DNA of 22,071 nucleotides from JBBIQS01 sp037442205 (lineage in GTDB: Bacteria > Myxococcota > Myxococcia > Myxococcales > UBA5297). A program made the position numbers and the translations under genes. This document shows, in pieces, positions 7,011-13,703 of this stretch (its first letter is position 1; every line of letters starts with the position of its first letter). Below the pieces are notes generated by a model. That model had not been told where the DNA came from. It searched no databases and saw only the letters and a program-made list of their open reading frames with translations. Where the stretch lies: assembly GCA_037442205.1 (NCBI GenBank), contig JBBIQS010000112.1, positions 1 through 22,071 of the forward strand, read 5' to 3'.

Positions 7011-9703
7011 GACTGCCCTCCGGTCTTCTCCTCAATCCGTCCGGCCTCGAGGCGCAGCCGCCGCCAACCAGCGCCCTGCCAGAACTTACGCCTGACACTG
7101 CGCTCGGCTTCGAGCAGCGCTCTGAAGCGCGACTCCTGGCTCGCCGCCAGTTCCACCGGCGCGCCGTCCTCGACTATCCGCCCGCCCTCGATCACGACAA
7201 CTCGTTTGAAGCTGAGAGCGTGCTCGATGTCGTGCGTGACGCACAGCAGGGTGGCATTCGCCCAGTGCGCTCGGGACCGGGCCAAGAGATCGGCGCGCCG
7301 AGAGAGTTCCAGCCCTCGAAAGGCCTCGTCCATGAGCACCAACCGCGCGTCTTTGCGGGCCATCGCTCGACCTATCCGTGTGCGCTGTCCCTCTCCTCCG
7401 GAAATGAGCCCGCCACCTTCGCCCACCGGCGTCTGCAGTCCCTCGGGCAATCTCTCGAGAACCGACCTGAGGTCAGCCGCCTCGACGATGCCTCCGAGGT
7501 CGGGCGCACCGGTTGCGCCGTAGCGCAGGTTGTCGAGCAGGCCGCGGTTCCACAGCTGAACGGCTGGATCGATCCACGCCGTCTGCTGCCTCAGGCGAAC
7601 GAGCCTTCGGCTGTCGAGGCGTTGCCCATCCACCCGAACTTCCCCATTGGCCGCCCGGTGCCAGCCGAGGAAGAGTCCGAGCAGACTCGACTTGCCGGCG
7701 CCGGACGGGCCGACGATGGCGAGATGGCTTCCGGGCTCAATCTTCAGGTGGAGACTGTCGAGCACTGCGTGACCCGCGGCGACGACGCGCACGTCTCGCA
7801 GCTCGAGCGCTGCTCCAGGGCACAGCACTGCATCCCGAGGGCCTTCGGAAGCCGTCGGTCCCTGCTCGTCGGCGTCCTCCTCCTCGGGGGCACCGAGCGG
7901 CTCGAGGATCCGCAGGGCCGCGTTGCGCTGGACCGGGTACTGCTGCGCGTGGCTGGCGATCTGGCTGCCGAGCAGCGGGATGTTCAGGGTCCAGTAGACC
8001 AGCAGCAGCGCGGCTCCGGCGTCGCGTGCCGTGTGCAGGTAGCCAGCCATCAGGACGATCGCCGCGGCGACGCCCAGCAGAGCCGCCAGCGCCTGGAGCA
8101 CGATCACCACCCGGCCCATCGCGTATCCGGTTCGCCCCCATTCCACGAGCCGCGCCTCGTGCTCCGATCTCATGGCGCGCTCGGCGCCGTGAGCCCGAAT
8201 CGTCACGAGCCCAAGCAGCGAGTCCAGGTAGAACTGGCTCAGGGCCCCGGCGTGAATGCGCAGCCGCATCTCCTGCTCGGTCAGCCACCGCTGCGCCAAG
8301 ATCGGCAGGGCAACACAGCCCGCGCATACCGCGGCCATCAACGGCGTTCCGGCGGGATTCAACCAGGCGAGGCCCGCGGTCGTCGCCAACAACTCTGCGA
8401 CGCTCCGCACGAGCTGGCCCCCGGAAACCGGTATCGTTCGTAGCTGACTGATGCTGTGCCCGCGCGCGGCCATGTCGGAGATGGGCCGGCTGTGGAAGTA
8501 GCGGTCGCCCAGCTTGGGCAGCTTGCTGAGGAAGGCGATGCGAAAGCGAGCCTCGAGCCTGCGCCCGAGCCCGCGTAGGCCCGAAGCGGTCGCGTGGTCT
8601 ACGAAGAGGGCCAGGGCGAGGAAGGCGGCGATCACTCCCATCGCACTCAGCTTCTGAAGGCCGACTGGGAGCATCCATGCGAGGTCCACCAGCCCGCGCA
8701 GGATGAGCCCCTCGAGCAACGTCATGCCCGCCGAAGCGAGCAGCCCGGTGGCGAGCACCGCTGGCGCGAGGAGGCCGTCCTCGCGCATCAGAGAGAGCAG
8801 CTTCCGAGCTGGCCGGTCGGGCGGCTCCTCGAGGACCGCGGCGAGCTCCGGCGAGACGGCGGCGGTCGCGGTCGCGCTCGCGCCCTCGACCTCGGGCTTC
8901 AAACCCTGAATCTGCACCAGCACCGCGCCGCGCAGCGACAGCAACTCACCTTCGGCCTGGCTTGGATCAGACGCCGCGGGTCGCACGAACCAGAAGCCTT
9001 CGGGGATCTGGGCCGCGGCCTCGAAAGAGGGGCTCGAAAGCAGGCTCTCCACGAAGCCCGTCGCCTCGCGACCTCGGCGAAGCGCTCCGGCGGCGTGGAG
9101 CGAAGCGGTGAAGCGAACCGCGGCATCGAGAGTCGCCAACGCGCGCCAGCTGGGGTCCGCCAGGGCCGACTTCTTCAGCCGCTCGCCGGGAAGACCGAGT
9201 GCACTCATCCGCGAGGCGAGCGGCGCGAGGAAGTCCTCCGTCCCCGCGTACTCCCGCCAATCGGCAGCCGGGACTACTTGAGCGTGCAGGTAGATCTGCT
9301 CGAGCAGGCGCGCCCGGCTCATCCAGCGGCGCCCGCTGCCGGGATCCATCACCTGCACCAAGGGGCCGTGGGTCCGCCAGACCACCACGAAGTGCGTGAA
9401 TCCATTGGGCAGCGTCACCACGACCAGCGCCGGTAAGCTCGCCGCATCATCCACCAGCAAATGATCGGCAGGCACCATCACCTGCTGCGCGGCGAGCCCC
9501 AGCCGACCGGCGAGTTCCTCCAGAGTGTCGATGGAGGTCCCGTCGACGTCGGTCTGGCAGGCCTCCCTCAAGCGGCCATAGCTGGCGGGAATGCCGAAAC
9601 CCTCGAGCAGACACTTGAGCGACGCCGGCCCGCAATCCATGGCGGAGGTCTGAATGACTTCCGGGCACAGGAGTCGGCGCGCCGGTCCCTTGCGAGGGGC
9701 CAT
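7007..9703 (-). CDS. C39 peptidase-containing ABC exporter (bacteriocin/RiPP type)
   Basis: An 898-residue protein that should cut the leader from a peptide precursor and pump the product out. The N-terminal C39 peptidase has Q18, the catalytic C24 in AMDCGPASLK, H104 in GFTHFVVVW and D120 in VMDPGSG. A membrane domain spans about 310-590. The ATPase has Walker A GPSGAGKSS (665-673), a variant signature ISGGE (767-771), Walker B LVLMDE (788-793) and H824 in VTHD. About 150 residues between peptidase and membrane domain (roughly 155-305) belong to neither, and the protein is longer than the usual 700-750 residues. The ATG at 9703 was chosen because the peptidase motif starts right after it and the upstream gene stops 2 bp before; longer forms would run into the adaptor gene. 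The downstream ABC gene overlaps it by 4 bp. Confidence 0.93.
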   Translation of the reverse strand: MAPRKGPARRLLCPEVIQTSAMDCGPASLKCLLEGFGIPASYGRLREACQTDVDGTSIDTLEELAGRLGLAAQQVMVPADHLLVDDAASLPALVVVTLPNGFTHFVVVWRTHGPLVQVMDPGSGRRWMSRARLLEQIYLHAQVVPAADWREYAGTEDFLAPLASRMSALGLPGERLKKSALADPSWRALATLDAAVRFTASLHAAGALRRGREATGFVESLLSSPSFEAAAQIPEGFWFVRPAASDPSQAEGELLSLRGAVLVQIQGLKPEVEGASATATAAVSPELAAVLEEPPDRPARKLLSLMREDGLLAPAVLATGLLASAGMTLLEGLILRGLVDLAWMLPVGLQKLSAMGVIAAFLALALFVDHATASGLRGLGRRLEARFRIAFLSKLPKLGDRYFHSRPISDMAARGHSISQLRTIPVSGGQLVRSVAELLATTAGLAWLNPAGTPLMAAVCAGCVALPILAQRWLTEQEMRLRIHAGALSQFYLDSLLGLVTIRAHGAERAMRSEHEARLVEWGRTGYAMGRVVIVLQALAALLGVAAAIVLMAGYLHTARDAGAALLLVYWTLNIPLLGSQIASHAQQYPVQRNAALRILEPLGAPEEEDADEQGPTASEGPRDAVLCPGAALELRDVRVVAAGHAVLDSLHLKIEPGSHLAIVGPSGAGKSSLLGLFLGWHRAANGEVRVDGQRLDSRRLVRLRQQTAWIDPAVQLWNRGLLDNLRYGATGAPDLGGIVEAADLRSVLERLPEGLQTPVGEGGGLISGGEGQRTRIGRAMARKDARLVLMDEAFRGLELSRRADLLARSRAHWANATLLCVTHDIEHALSFKRVVVIEGGRIVEDGAPVELAASQESRFRALLEAERSVRRKFWQGAGWRRLRLEAGRIEEKTGGQS

Positions 9704-9705
9704 CG

Positions 9706-10857
9706 TCAACCCTCGACCCAGCCGCCGGCCAGGCGCAGCAACAGCGACAGGGGCGAGACGCGCTCCGCCGCGATCTCGACTGTCCCTGGCAACCCATGCT
9801 GCAGCGGGATGCGCGAGGAGGGATCGGCCTCGAGCTCGAGCTCGACGCGAAGCTGCCCGTCGCGAATCTCCTGGCCGACGCTGCGCACCACCGCGCGCAG
9901 GCACCCGTACTGGGTCCAGGGAAATCCCGACAGGCGCAGCAGAGCGCTCGCCCCGGGGCGGACGCGACCGATCGCCGAGGCGGGATCGTATTGCGCCACC
10001 GCGCGCAGGCCGCCCGAGGGAACCACCGAGGCCAGCCGCGCACCAGCCTCCAGGTACTGGCCGAGCTTGACCGGACGGACCTCGCCAAGAAGACCGGTAG
10101 CGGGCGCCACGATTCGCCGGCGACGGATCTCGTTCTCCAGGCCGGCGATTCGCGCCTCGCCCACGTGCAGCTCGCCCTCGAGCGTGGCCGCCTCCCGCTG
10201 GAGGCGCTCCAAGGTAGCGCGGCGGTTGGACTCGGCGGTTCGCTGCTCCCAGCTGGTGCGCTCCACCGCGATGCGCATCGCGCTGGCCGCGGCCCGGCGC
10301 TGCTCGGATTCCGCTTGGGCGCGGCGGAGCTCCCCCTCGTGCACCGCGCCGGCCTCGAACAGGTGTCGGGTGCGCGCCGACTCGTCCTCGGCGAGCCGCG
10401 CCGCGGTGGTGCTCTCCTCGCTGCGAGCTCGTTCTTCGTCCAGGCGCGCCGAGTCGGCCTTGGCGGTGTCGCGCTGCGCCTGCTCCAGCTGGGCGACCTC
10501 GGAGCGCAAAGCCTTGAGCTGGGGCCCGATGGCAGAGAGGCTGGCTCGCTCCCGGTCCAACTCGAGACGCTGCGGCTCGCTGTCGAGCTCGACGAGCAAG
10601 TCCCCCTGCTTCACAGAGCTGCCGAGCGAGAGCTGGCTGACCGTCACTCTGCCGGCGACGGGCGCCTCGACGGGATGGCTCTCCTGATCGACCTCGAGCC
10701 GCGCTGAAGTGCTCACGGCGTAGAGGGTGACACGCGCGAGGACGAGCCAGGAGGTCCAGGCGGCGACCAGCGCCAGGATGACCGCTGCCGTGGCCAGCCG
10801 GTGGCCGGCGCCGTCAGCTTGCAGCGAGCGCAGAGTTCGGTGGAAAGGGCTGGGCAT
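9706..10857 (-). CDS. HlyD-family periplasmic adaptor (membrane fusion protein)
   Basis: A 383-residue adaptor protein that would link the ABC exporter in the inner membrane to an outer-membrane channel. It has a short cytoplasmic N-terminus, one membrane helix (about residues 21-47, LATAAVILALVAAWTSWLVL), and a biotinyl-lipoyl half-domain (VEAPVAGRVTVSQLSLGSSVKQGDLLVELD). A long Ala/Glu/Arg coiled coil follows (about 95-235). The second lipoyl half (IVAPATGLLGEVRPVKLGQYLEAGARLASVVP) and a beta-barrel end complete it. The C-terminal part (LQHGLPGTVEIAAERVSPL) is typical of HlyD partners of bacteriocin exporters. It is the first gene of the exporter operon, 2 bp before the C39 transporter. No TolC-like gene is in the window. 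No strong ribosome binding site precedes the ATG. Confidence 0.92.
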   Translation of the reverse strand: MPSPFHRTLRSLQADGAGHRLATAAVILALVAAWTSWLVLARVTLYAVSTSARLEVDQESHPVEAPVAGRVTVSQLSLGSSVKQGDLLVELDSEPQRLELDRERASLSAIGPQLKALRSEVAQLEQAQRDTAKADSARLDEERARSEESTTAARLAEDESARTRHLFEAGAVHEGELRRAQAESEQRRAAASAMRIAVERTSWEQRTAESNRRATLERLQREAATLEGELHVGEARIAGLENEIRRRRIVAPATGLLGEVRPVKLGQYLEAGARLASVVPSGGLRAVAQYDPASAIGRVRPGASALLRLSGFPWTQYGCLRAVVRSVGQEIRDGQLRVELELEADPSSRIPLQHGLPGTVEIAAERVSPLSLLLRLAGGWVEG

Positions 10858-10973
10858 CCCGGGCTCAGATGGAGTTCGTCATGGTCGCATCGATCGCGAG
10901 CCCTCGCCAAGTGCATCAGGTGCCGGTTGGTTCTTCCGGCGAAGCCTTGCGGCGAGCTGCGGCGCCCAGGAGC

Positions 10974-10989
10974 CGCGAAACCTTTCGCG
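10974..10989. promoter_or_regulatory. Candidate operator: 16-bp palindrome mid-way in the hlyD / peptide B divergent region
   Basis: CGCGAAA-CC-TTTCGCG is a perfect 7-bp inverted repeat with a 2-nt centre. It is almost at the exact middle of the 252-bp gap between the exporter operon start (10857, minus) and peptide B (11110, plus): 116 nt from one and 120 nt from the other. A loop of 2 nt disfavours an RNA hairpin, so a dimeric DNA-binding protein is more likely. No regulator gene is nearby to support this. Nearer peptide B, TTGCCG (11045) and TATTTT (11066) could be a promoter, but the 15-bp spacing is poor. Confidence 0.4.
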
Positions 10990-11109
10990 CACCTCTCCAG
11001 AGGGAACGGCATCGGTCCGGGCCGTTTTTGTGCGCCCGATCACCTTGCCGCTCGATCAGTTGGGCTATTTTCGAGATCTCTCGACGGTGAGAGCAAGGAG
11101 GAGCAAGCC

Positions 11110-11259
11110 ATGAACGGGACGAAAGAGACGAAGGTGAGGGGCAAGGCGGCTGCGCAGGAGTCGGAGGTCGCAACTCAGAAGGCCATCCGCGCCACCGGCC
11201 TGAAGGTGAAGACCGCCGTCCGCGCCGGCGCGCTGGATGACTGGGAGCAGCGCGTCTGA
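11110..11259 (+). CDS. Small K-x-K-T-x-x-R-A-G peptide B (putative exported peptide precursor)
   Basis: The gene encodes a 49-residue peptide. A near-perfect ribosome binding site AAGGAGG (11095-11101) lies 8 nt before the ATG. The first 30 residues are charged and Ala-rich, with no hydrophobic helix. They are followed by LKVKTAVRAGALDDWEQRV, whose first ten residues match peptides A and C; the tail ALDDWEQRV is different from theirs. If the C39 enzyme cuts after Ala-Gly, the core would be 9 residues. Val at -4 from the cut fits the hydrophobic -4 position usual in C39 leaders, but Lys at -7 does not. The gene is transcribed away from the exporter operon and ends in its own strong terminator (11301-11341), as expected of a separately and highly expressed precursor. 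The alternative is a small cytoplasmic protein of other function. Confidence 0.75.
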   Translation: MNGTKETKVRGKAAAQESEVATQKAIRATGLKVKTAVRAGALDDWEQRV

Positions 11260-11274
11260 CTTCACAGGGACGCA

Positions 11275-11290
11275 GCGGACAACAGTCCGC
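11275..11290 (+). other. Hairpin just downstream of peptide B
   Basis: GCGGAC-AACA-GTCCGC is a perfect 6-bp stem with a 4-nt loop starting 16 nt after the peptide B stop and 10 nt before the terminator stem. No T-run follows it. It may protect the 3' end of the short transcript. Confidence 0.5.
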
Positions 11291-11300
11291 GCAGCTCCTT

Positions 11301-11341
11301 CCCTCCGTGTGGCCCTGACCGGCTCACGGAGGGCCTTTTTT
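11301..11341 (+). terminator. Intrinsic terminator of peptide B
   Basis: CCCTCCGTG (11301-11309) and CACGGAGGG (11325-11333) form a perfect 9-bp stem around a 15-nt loop, followed after CC by six T (11336-11341). This is the clearest Rho-independent terminator in the window and it works in the plus direction only. It lies 42 nt past the peptide B stop, so the peptide is likely on a transcript of a few hundred bases at most. Confidence 0.88.
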
Positions 11342-11476
11342 GTCGGGTGCGTGGCCCGGAGGAACGTCGCGCGGTGGTGCGGGTGCATCGGGTCTTCGGG
11401 TCACAGGTGCTGCCTGAAATCCGCTCCCGGCATTTCGAAGACGCTTGGCTGGAACATCGAAAATGACAGAGAACCA

Positions 11477-11518
11477 CCCGCTGGCGCAGGCAGTTCCCTG
11501 GTGCTGAGTCACAGCGGG
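11477..11518 (-). other. Inverted repeat downstream of peptide C (weak terminator candidate)
   Basis: On the minus strand CCCGCTG and CAGCGGG form a 7-bp stem with a 28-nt loop, 3 nt after the peptide C stop. The following bases (TGGTTCTCTGTCATTTT) are T-rich but have no immediate T-run. It may end the peptide C transcript or merely be a 3' structure. Confidence 0.3.
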
Positions 11519-11521
11519 GCG

Positions 11522-11599
11522 CTAGCGACCGACTTCTGCGCCAGCGTCGTCGTGGAAGATGACGGCGACGCCGGCCTTGATCTTGGTCTTTACCTTCAT
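11522..11599 (-). CDS. Tiny K-x-K-T-x-x-K-A-G peptide C (putative exported peptide precursor)
   Basis: The gene encodes 25 residues: the conserved block MKVKTKIKAG followed by the tail VAVIFHDDAGAEVGR. The ribosome binding site is excellent (AAGGAGG, 6 nt before the ATG) and an extended -10 promoter lies just upstream (11622-11631). The block matches peptides A and B at eight or more of ten positions, while the 15-residue tail is unlike theirs. A second Ala-Gly occurs inside the tail (DDAGAEVGR), so more than one cut is possible. The gene lies 55 bp after the stop of a small exported protein on the same strand, and about 0.7 kb from the exporter operon. Its size is far below normal gene-calling limits; the support comes from the shared motif, ribosome binding site and promoter. 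Confidence 0.68.
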   Translation of the reverse strand: MKVKTKIKAGVAVIFHDDAGAEVGR

Positions 11600-11621
11600 G
11601 GACATCCTCCTTGTGCTGCCT

Positions 11622-11631
11622 TGGTATACCA
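11622..11631 (-). promoter_or_regulatory. Extended -10 promoter for peptide C
   Basis: On the minus strand TGGTATACC gives TG-n-TATACC, an extended -10 element, inside the 10-bp palindrome TGGTATACCA. The -10 ends 23 nt before the peptide C ATG, giving a leader of about 15-17 nt that holds the ribosome binding site. No good -35 is seen, which extended -10 promoters do not need. Peptide C can thus be made independently of the upstream secreted protein gene. Confidence 0.5.
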
Positions 11632-11654
11632 CAGGCACGGGGCGCGAACTGAGC

Positions 11655-12116
11655 CTAGCTCCAGCCATCCGGGTCAGCACACTGCTGCTGGGTTCCAGTC
11701 GTGGCGACGAGCGGATGATGAACCGGCTCGTTCAGCCAGCCCGAAAACTCGGTCGAGCGCTGCCCAGTGAAGGGCATTGTCTCGGGCGAGACCACCCGCT
11801 GCGCCCCTTTCTGGTCGTAGTGCTCGGATTGGAGTGGCTCGGTCGAGACAGTCCCCACCGATGCCCCGTCGCCGCAGACGGTCCACCGCCTTGAGGCAGC
11901 GGCCTCGCCGGCGTCCGAGGGTGCGGCGGGCTCGCGTCCGAGATCTCGGTCTGGCCGCGCTGCCGCTTCCCAGCCGCCTGCGGTGCGAACGAAGGAGAGG
12001 CGCACCTGCGGCTTCAGCGGCTGGCCGAAGTCGAAGGCGAACTCCTCGAGCACGCCCACCTGCACTGCCTCGCCGGCGGAGAGCAGGGAAGCCACGAGCA
12101 GCGGCAGGGCGGTCAT
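11655..12116 (-). CDS. Small exported protein of unknown function
   Basis: A 153-residue protein. The ATG at 12116 has AAGGA 8 nt upstream and opens a short signal peptide (MTALPLLVASLLSAGEA, likely cut near residue 17). The frame continues open upstream but that part has no coding character. The mature part is beta-rich and Trp-containing (LEEFAFDFG, QVRLSFVRTAGGWEAAARPD, FSGWLNEPVHHPLVATT), with two Cys (in WTVCGDG and QQCADPDGW) that could form a disulfide. I do not recognise the family. It lies next to peptide C on the same strand and divergently from hen1. A role as an immunity or accessory protein of the peptide system is possible but rests only on position. Confidence 0.65.
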   Translation of the reverse strand: MTALPLLVASLLSAGEAVQVGVLEEFAFDFGQPLKPQVRLSFVRTAGGWEAAARPDRDLGREPAAPSDAGEAAASRRWTVCGDGASVGTVSTEPLQSEHYDQKGAQRVVSPETMPFTGQRSTEFSGWLNEPVHHPLVATTGTQQQCADPDGWS

Positions 12117-12302
12117 CTTTAGAGTCCTTGACTGGGCGGAGCCGACCGCAGGGACCATCCGTCGCCAGTGTATCCCGCCCGAGCCCAGAGACCTTGAGCG
12201 TTTGCCTGGGCTACTGTGTCCGGCACCTGATCGACTTCGCCGAGCCTTCACCGGACGAGCAGGACTCGCTGCAATCTGGCCGATGGAGCGCAAGGGGTAC
12301 GA

Positions 12303-13703
12303 ATGCTTCTCACGCTGACGACCACGCACAGCCCGGCGACGGACCTGGGCTACCTGCTCCACAAGAGCCCGTACCGCCCGCAGTCATTCGAGCTCTCCTT
12401 CGGGAAGGTCCACGTCTTCTATCCCGAGGCGAGCGACGAGCGCTGCACCGCGGCCCTCTTGCTCGACGTCGATCCCGTCGGGCTCGTGCGCGACCGCCGC
12501 GGTCCCGATGGCGAGGGCGGGCTTCTCGCCCACTACGTCAACGACAGGCCCTACGTCGCCTCGTCCCTGCTGAGCGTCGCCCTGGCCCGCGTGCTCGGGA
12601 CGGCGATGTCGGGGCGATGCAACGAGCGCCCCGAGCTGGCGCAGAGCGAGATTCCGCTGGAAGCGCGGCTGACCGTCCTACCGTGCTCGGGCGGTGAGGA
12701 TCTCCTGAAGCGGCTCTTCGAGCCCCTCGGCTACACCGTCGCGGCGCGCCGCCACGCACTGGACCAGACCTTCCCGGAGTGGGGCGAGAGCAGGTACTTC
12801 ACGGTTGATCTCCGAGCTAGGAAGAGGCTGGGCGATCTGCTGTCGCACCTGTACGTCCTGGTGCCGGTCCTCGACGACGAGAAGCACTACTGGGTCGGCC
12901 AGGACGAGGTCGACAAGCTCCTCCGGCACGGGGAAGGGTGGCTGCCAACGCATCCGGAACGAGAACTGATCACCCGCCGGTATCTCAAGCACCAACGAAG
13001 TCTCACGCGCGAGGCGCTCTCGCGGCTCGCAGACGAAGACGTTGTCGAGCCCGACGAGCGCGAGCAGCGACGCACCGAGGAGGAAGCCGCGCTCGAGCGG
13101 TCCCTGAGCCTGAACGACCACCGGCTCAACGCAGTGGTCGGCGCCCTCAAAGGAAGCGGGGCGCGCCGCGTCCTCGACCTTGGCTGCGGCGACGGGAAGC
13201 TGCTCAAGCTGCTCCTGCAGGATCGCTCGTTCACCGAGATCGTGGGGATGGACGTGACCTTCCGTTCGTTGGAGGTCGCCAAGGAGCGGCTGGAGCTCGA
13301 TCGCCTCCCCGAAATCCAACGCCAGCGTCTCAAGCTGCTTCATGGGTCGCTGCTGTATCGGGATCACAGACTCGCCGGCTTCGACGCGGCCGCGATCGTC
13401 GAGGTCATCGAGCACCTGGATGCGCCGCGCCTCTCGGCCTTCGAGCGGGTGGTCTTCGAGTTCGCTCGTCCCGCGACGGTGGTCGTGACGACACCGAACG
13501 TCGAGTACAACGTGAAATTCGAGCGGCTCGCGGCCGGCGCCTTCCGGCACCGCGACCACCGGTTCGAATGGAACCGGGCGCAGTTCGCGGAGTGGGCCAC
13601 TGACATCGGCAAGCGCTACGGCTACTCCCATCGATTGCTGCCGGTCGGCCCCGAGGACGCGGCCGCGGGCGCGCCTACGCAGATGGCGGTGTTCGCGCGA
13701 TGA
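12303..13703 (+). CDS. hen1: Hen1, RNA 3'-terminal ribose 2'-O-methyltransferase
   Basis: A 466-residue protein that methylates the 2'-OH of the 3' end of cleaved RNA so that the repaired junction resists being cut again. Residues 1-240 are the bacterial Hen1 N-terminal domain, which contacts and activates the Pnkp ligase. The C-terminal methyltransferase has the AdoMet site LDLGCGDGK (291-299) and the Hen1 metal-binding set EVIEH (E367, E370, H371) with H419 in RHRDHRFEW, spaced as in the known clostridial enzyme. The ATG at 12303 follows AAGGGG by 5 nt. Its stop overlaps the pnkp start by 4 bp (ATGA), so both are made together. The 186 bp upstream (12117-12302) separate it from a divergent gene; I see no convincing promoter there. 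Confidence 0.95.
   Translation: MLLTLTTTHSPATDLGYLLHKSPYRPQSFELSFGKVHVFYPEASDERCTAALLLDVDPVGLVRDRRGPDGEGGLLAHYVNDRPYVASSLLSVALARVLGTAMSGRCNERPELAQSEIPLEARLTVLPCSGGEDLLKRLFEPLGYTVAARRHALDQTFPEWGESRYFTVDLRARKRLGDLLSHLYVLVPVLDDEKHYWVGQDEVDKLLRHGEGWLPTHPERELITRRYLKHQRSLTREALSRLADEDVVEPDEREQRRTEEEAALERSLSLNDHRLNAVVGALKGSGARRVLDLGCGDGKLLKLLLQDRSFTEIVGMDVTFRSLEVAKERLELDRLPEIQRQRLKLLHGSLLYRDHRLAGFDAAAIVEVIEHLDAPRLSAFERVVFEFARPATVVVTTPNVEYNVKFERLAAGAFRHRDHRFEWNRAQFAEWATDIGKRYGYSHRLLPVGPEDAAAGAPTQMAVFAR

Noticed and set aside
5358..7523. A 721-codon plus-strand frame opposite the second ABC transporter
   Set aside because: It is rich in Arg, Pro, Gln and Ala without domains; the transporter motifs lie on the minus strand in proper order.
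12117..12302. Sigma-54 promoter before hen1
   Set aside because: No GG-N10-GC pair with the TGGCAC/TTGC context is present in the right place.
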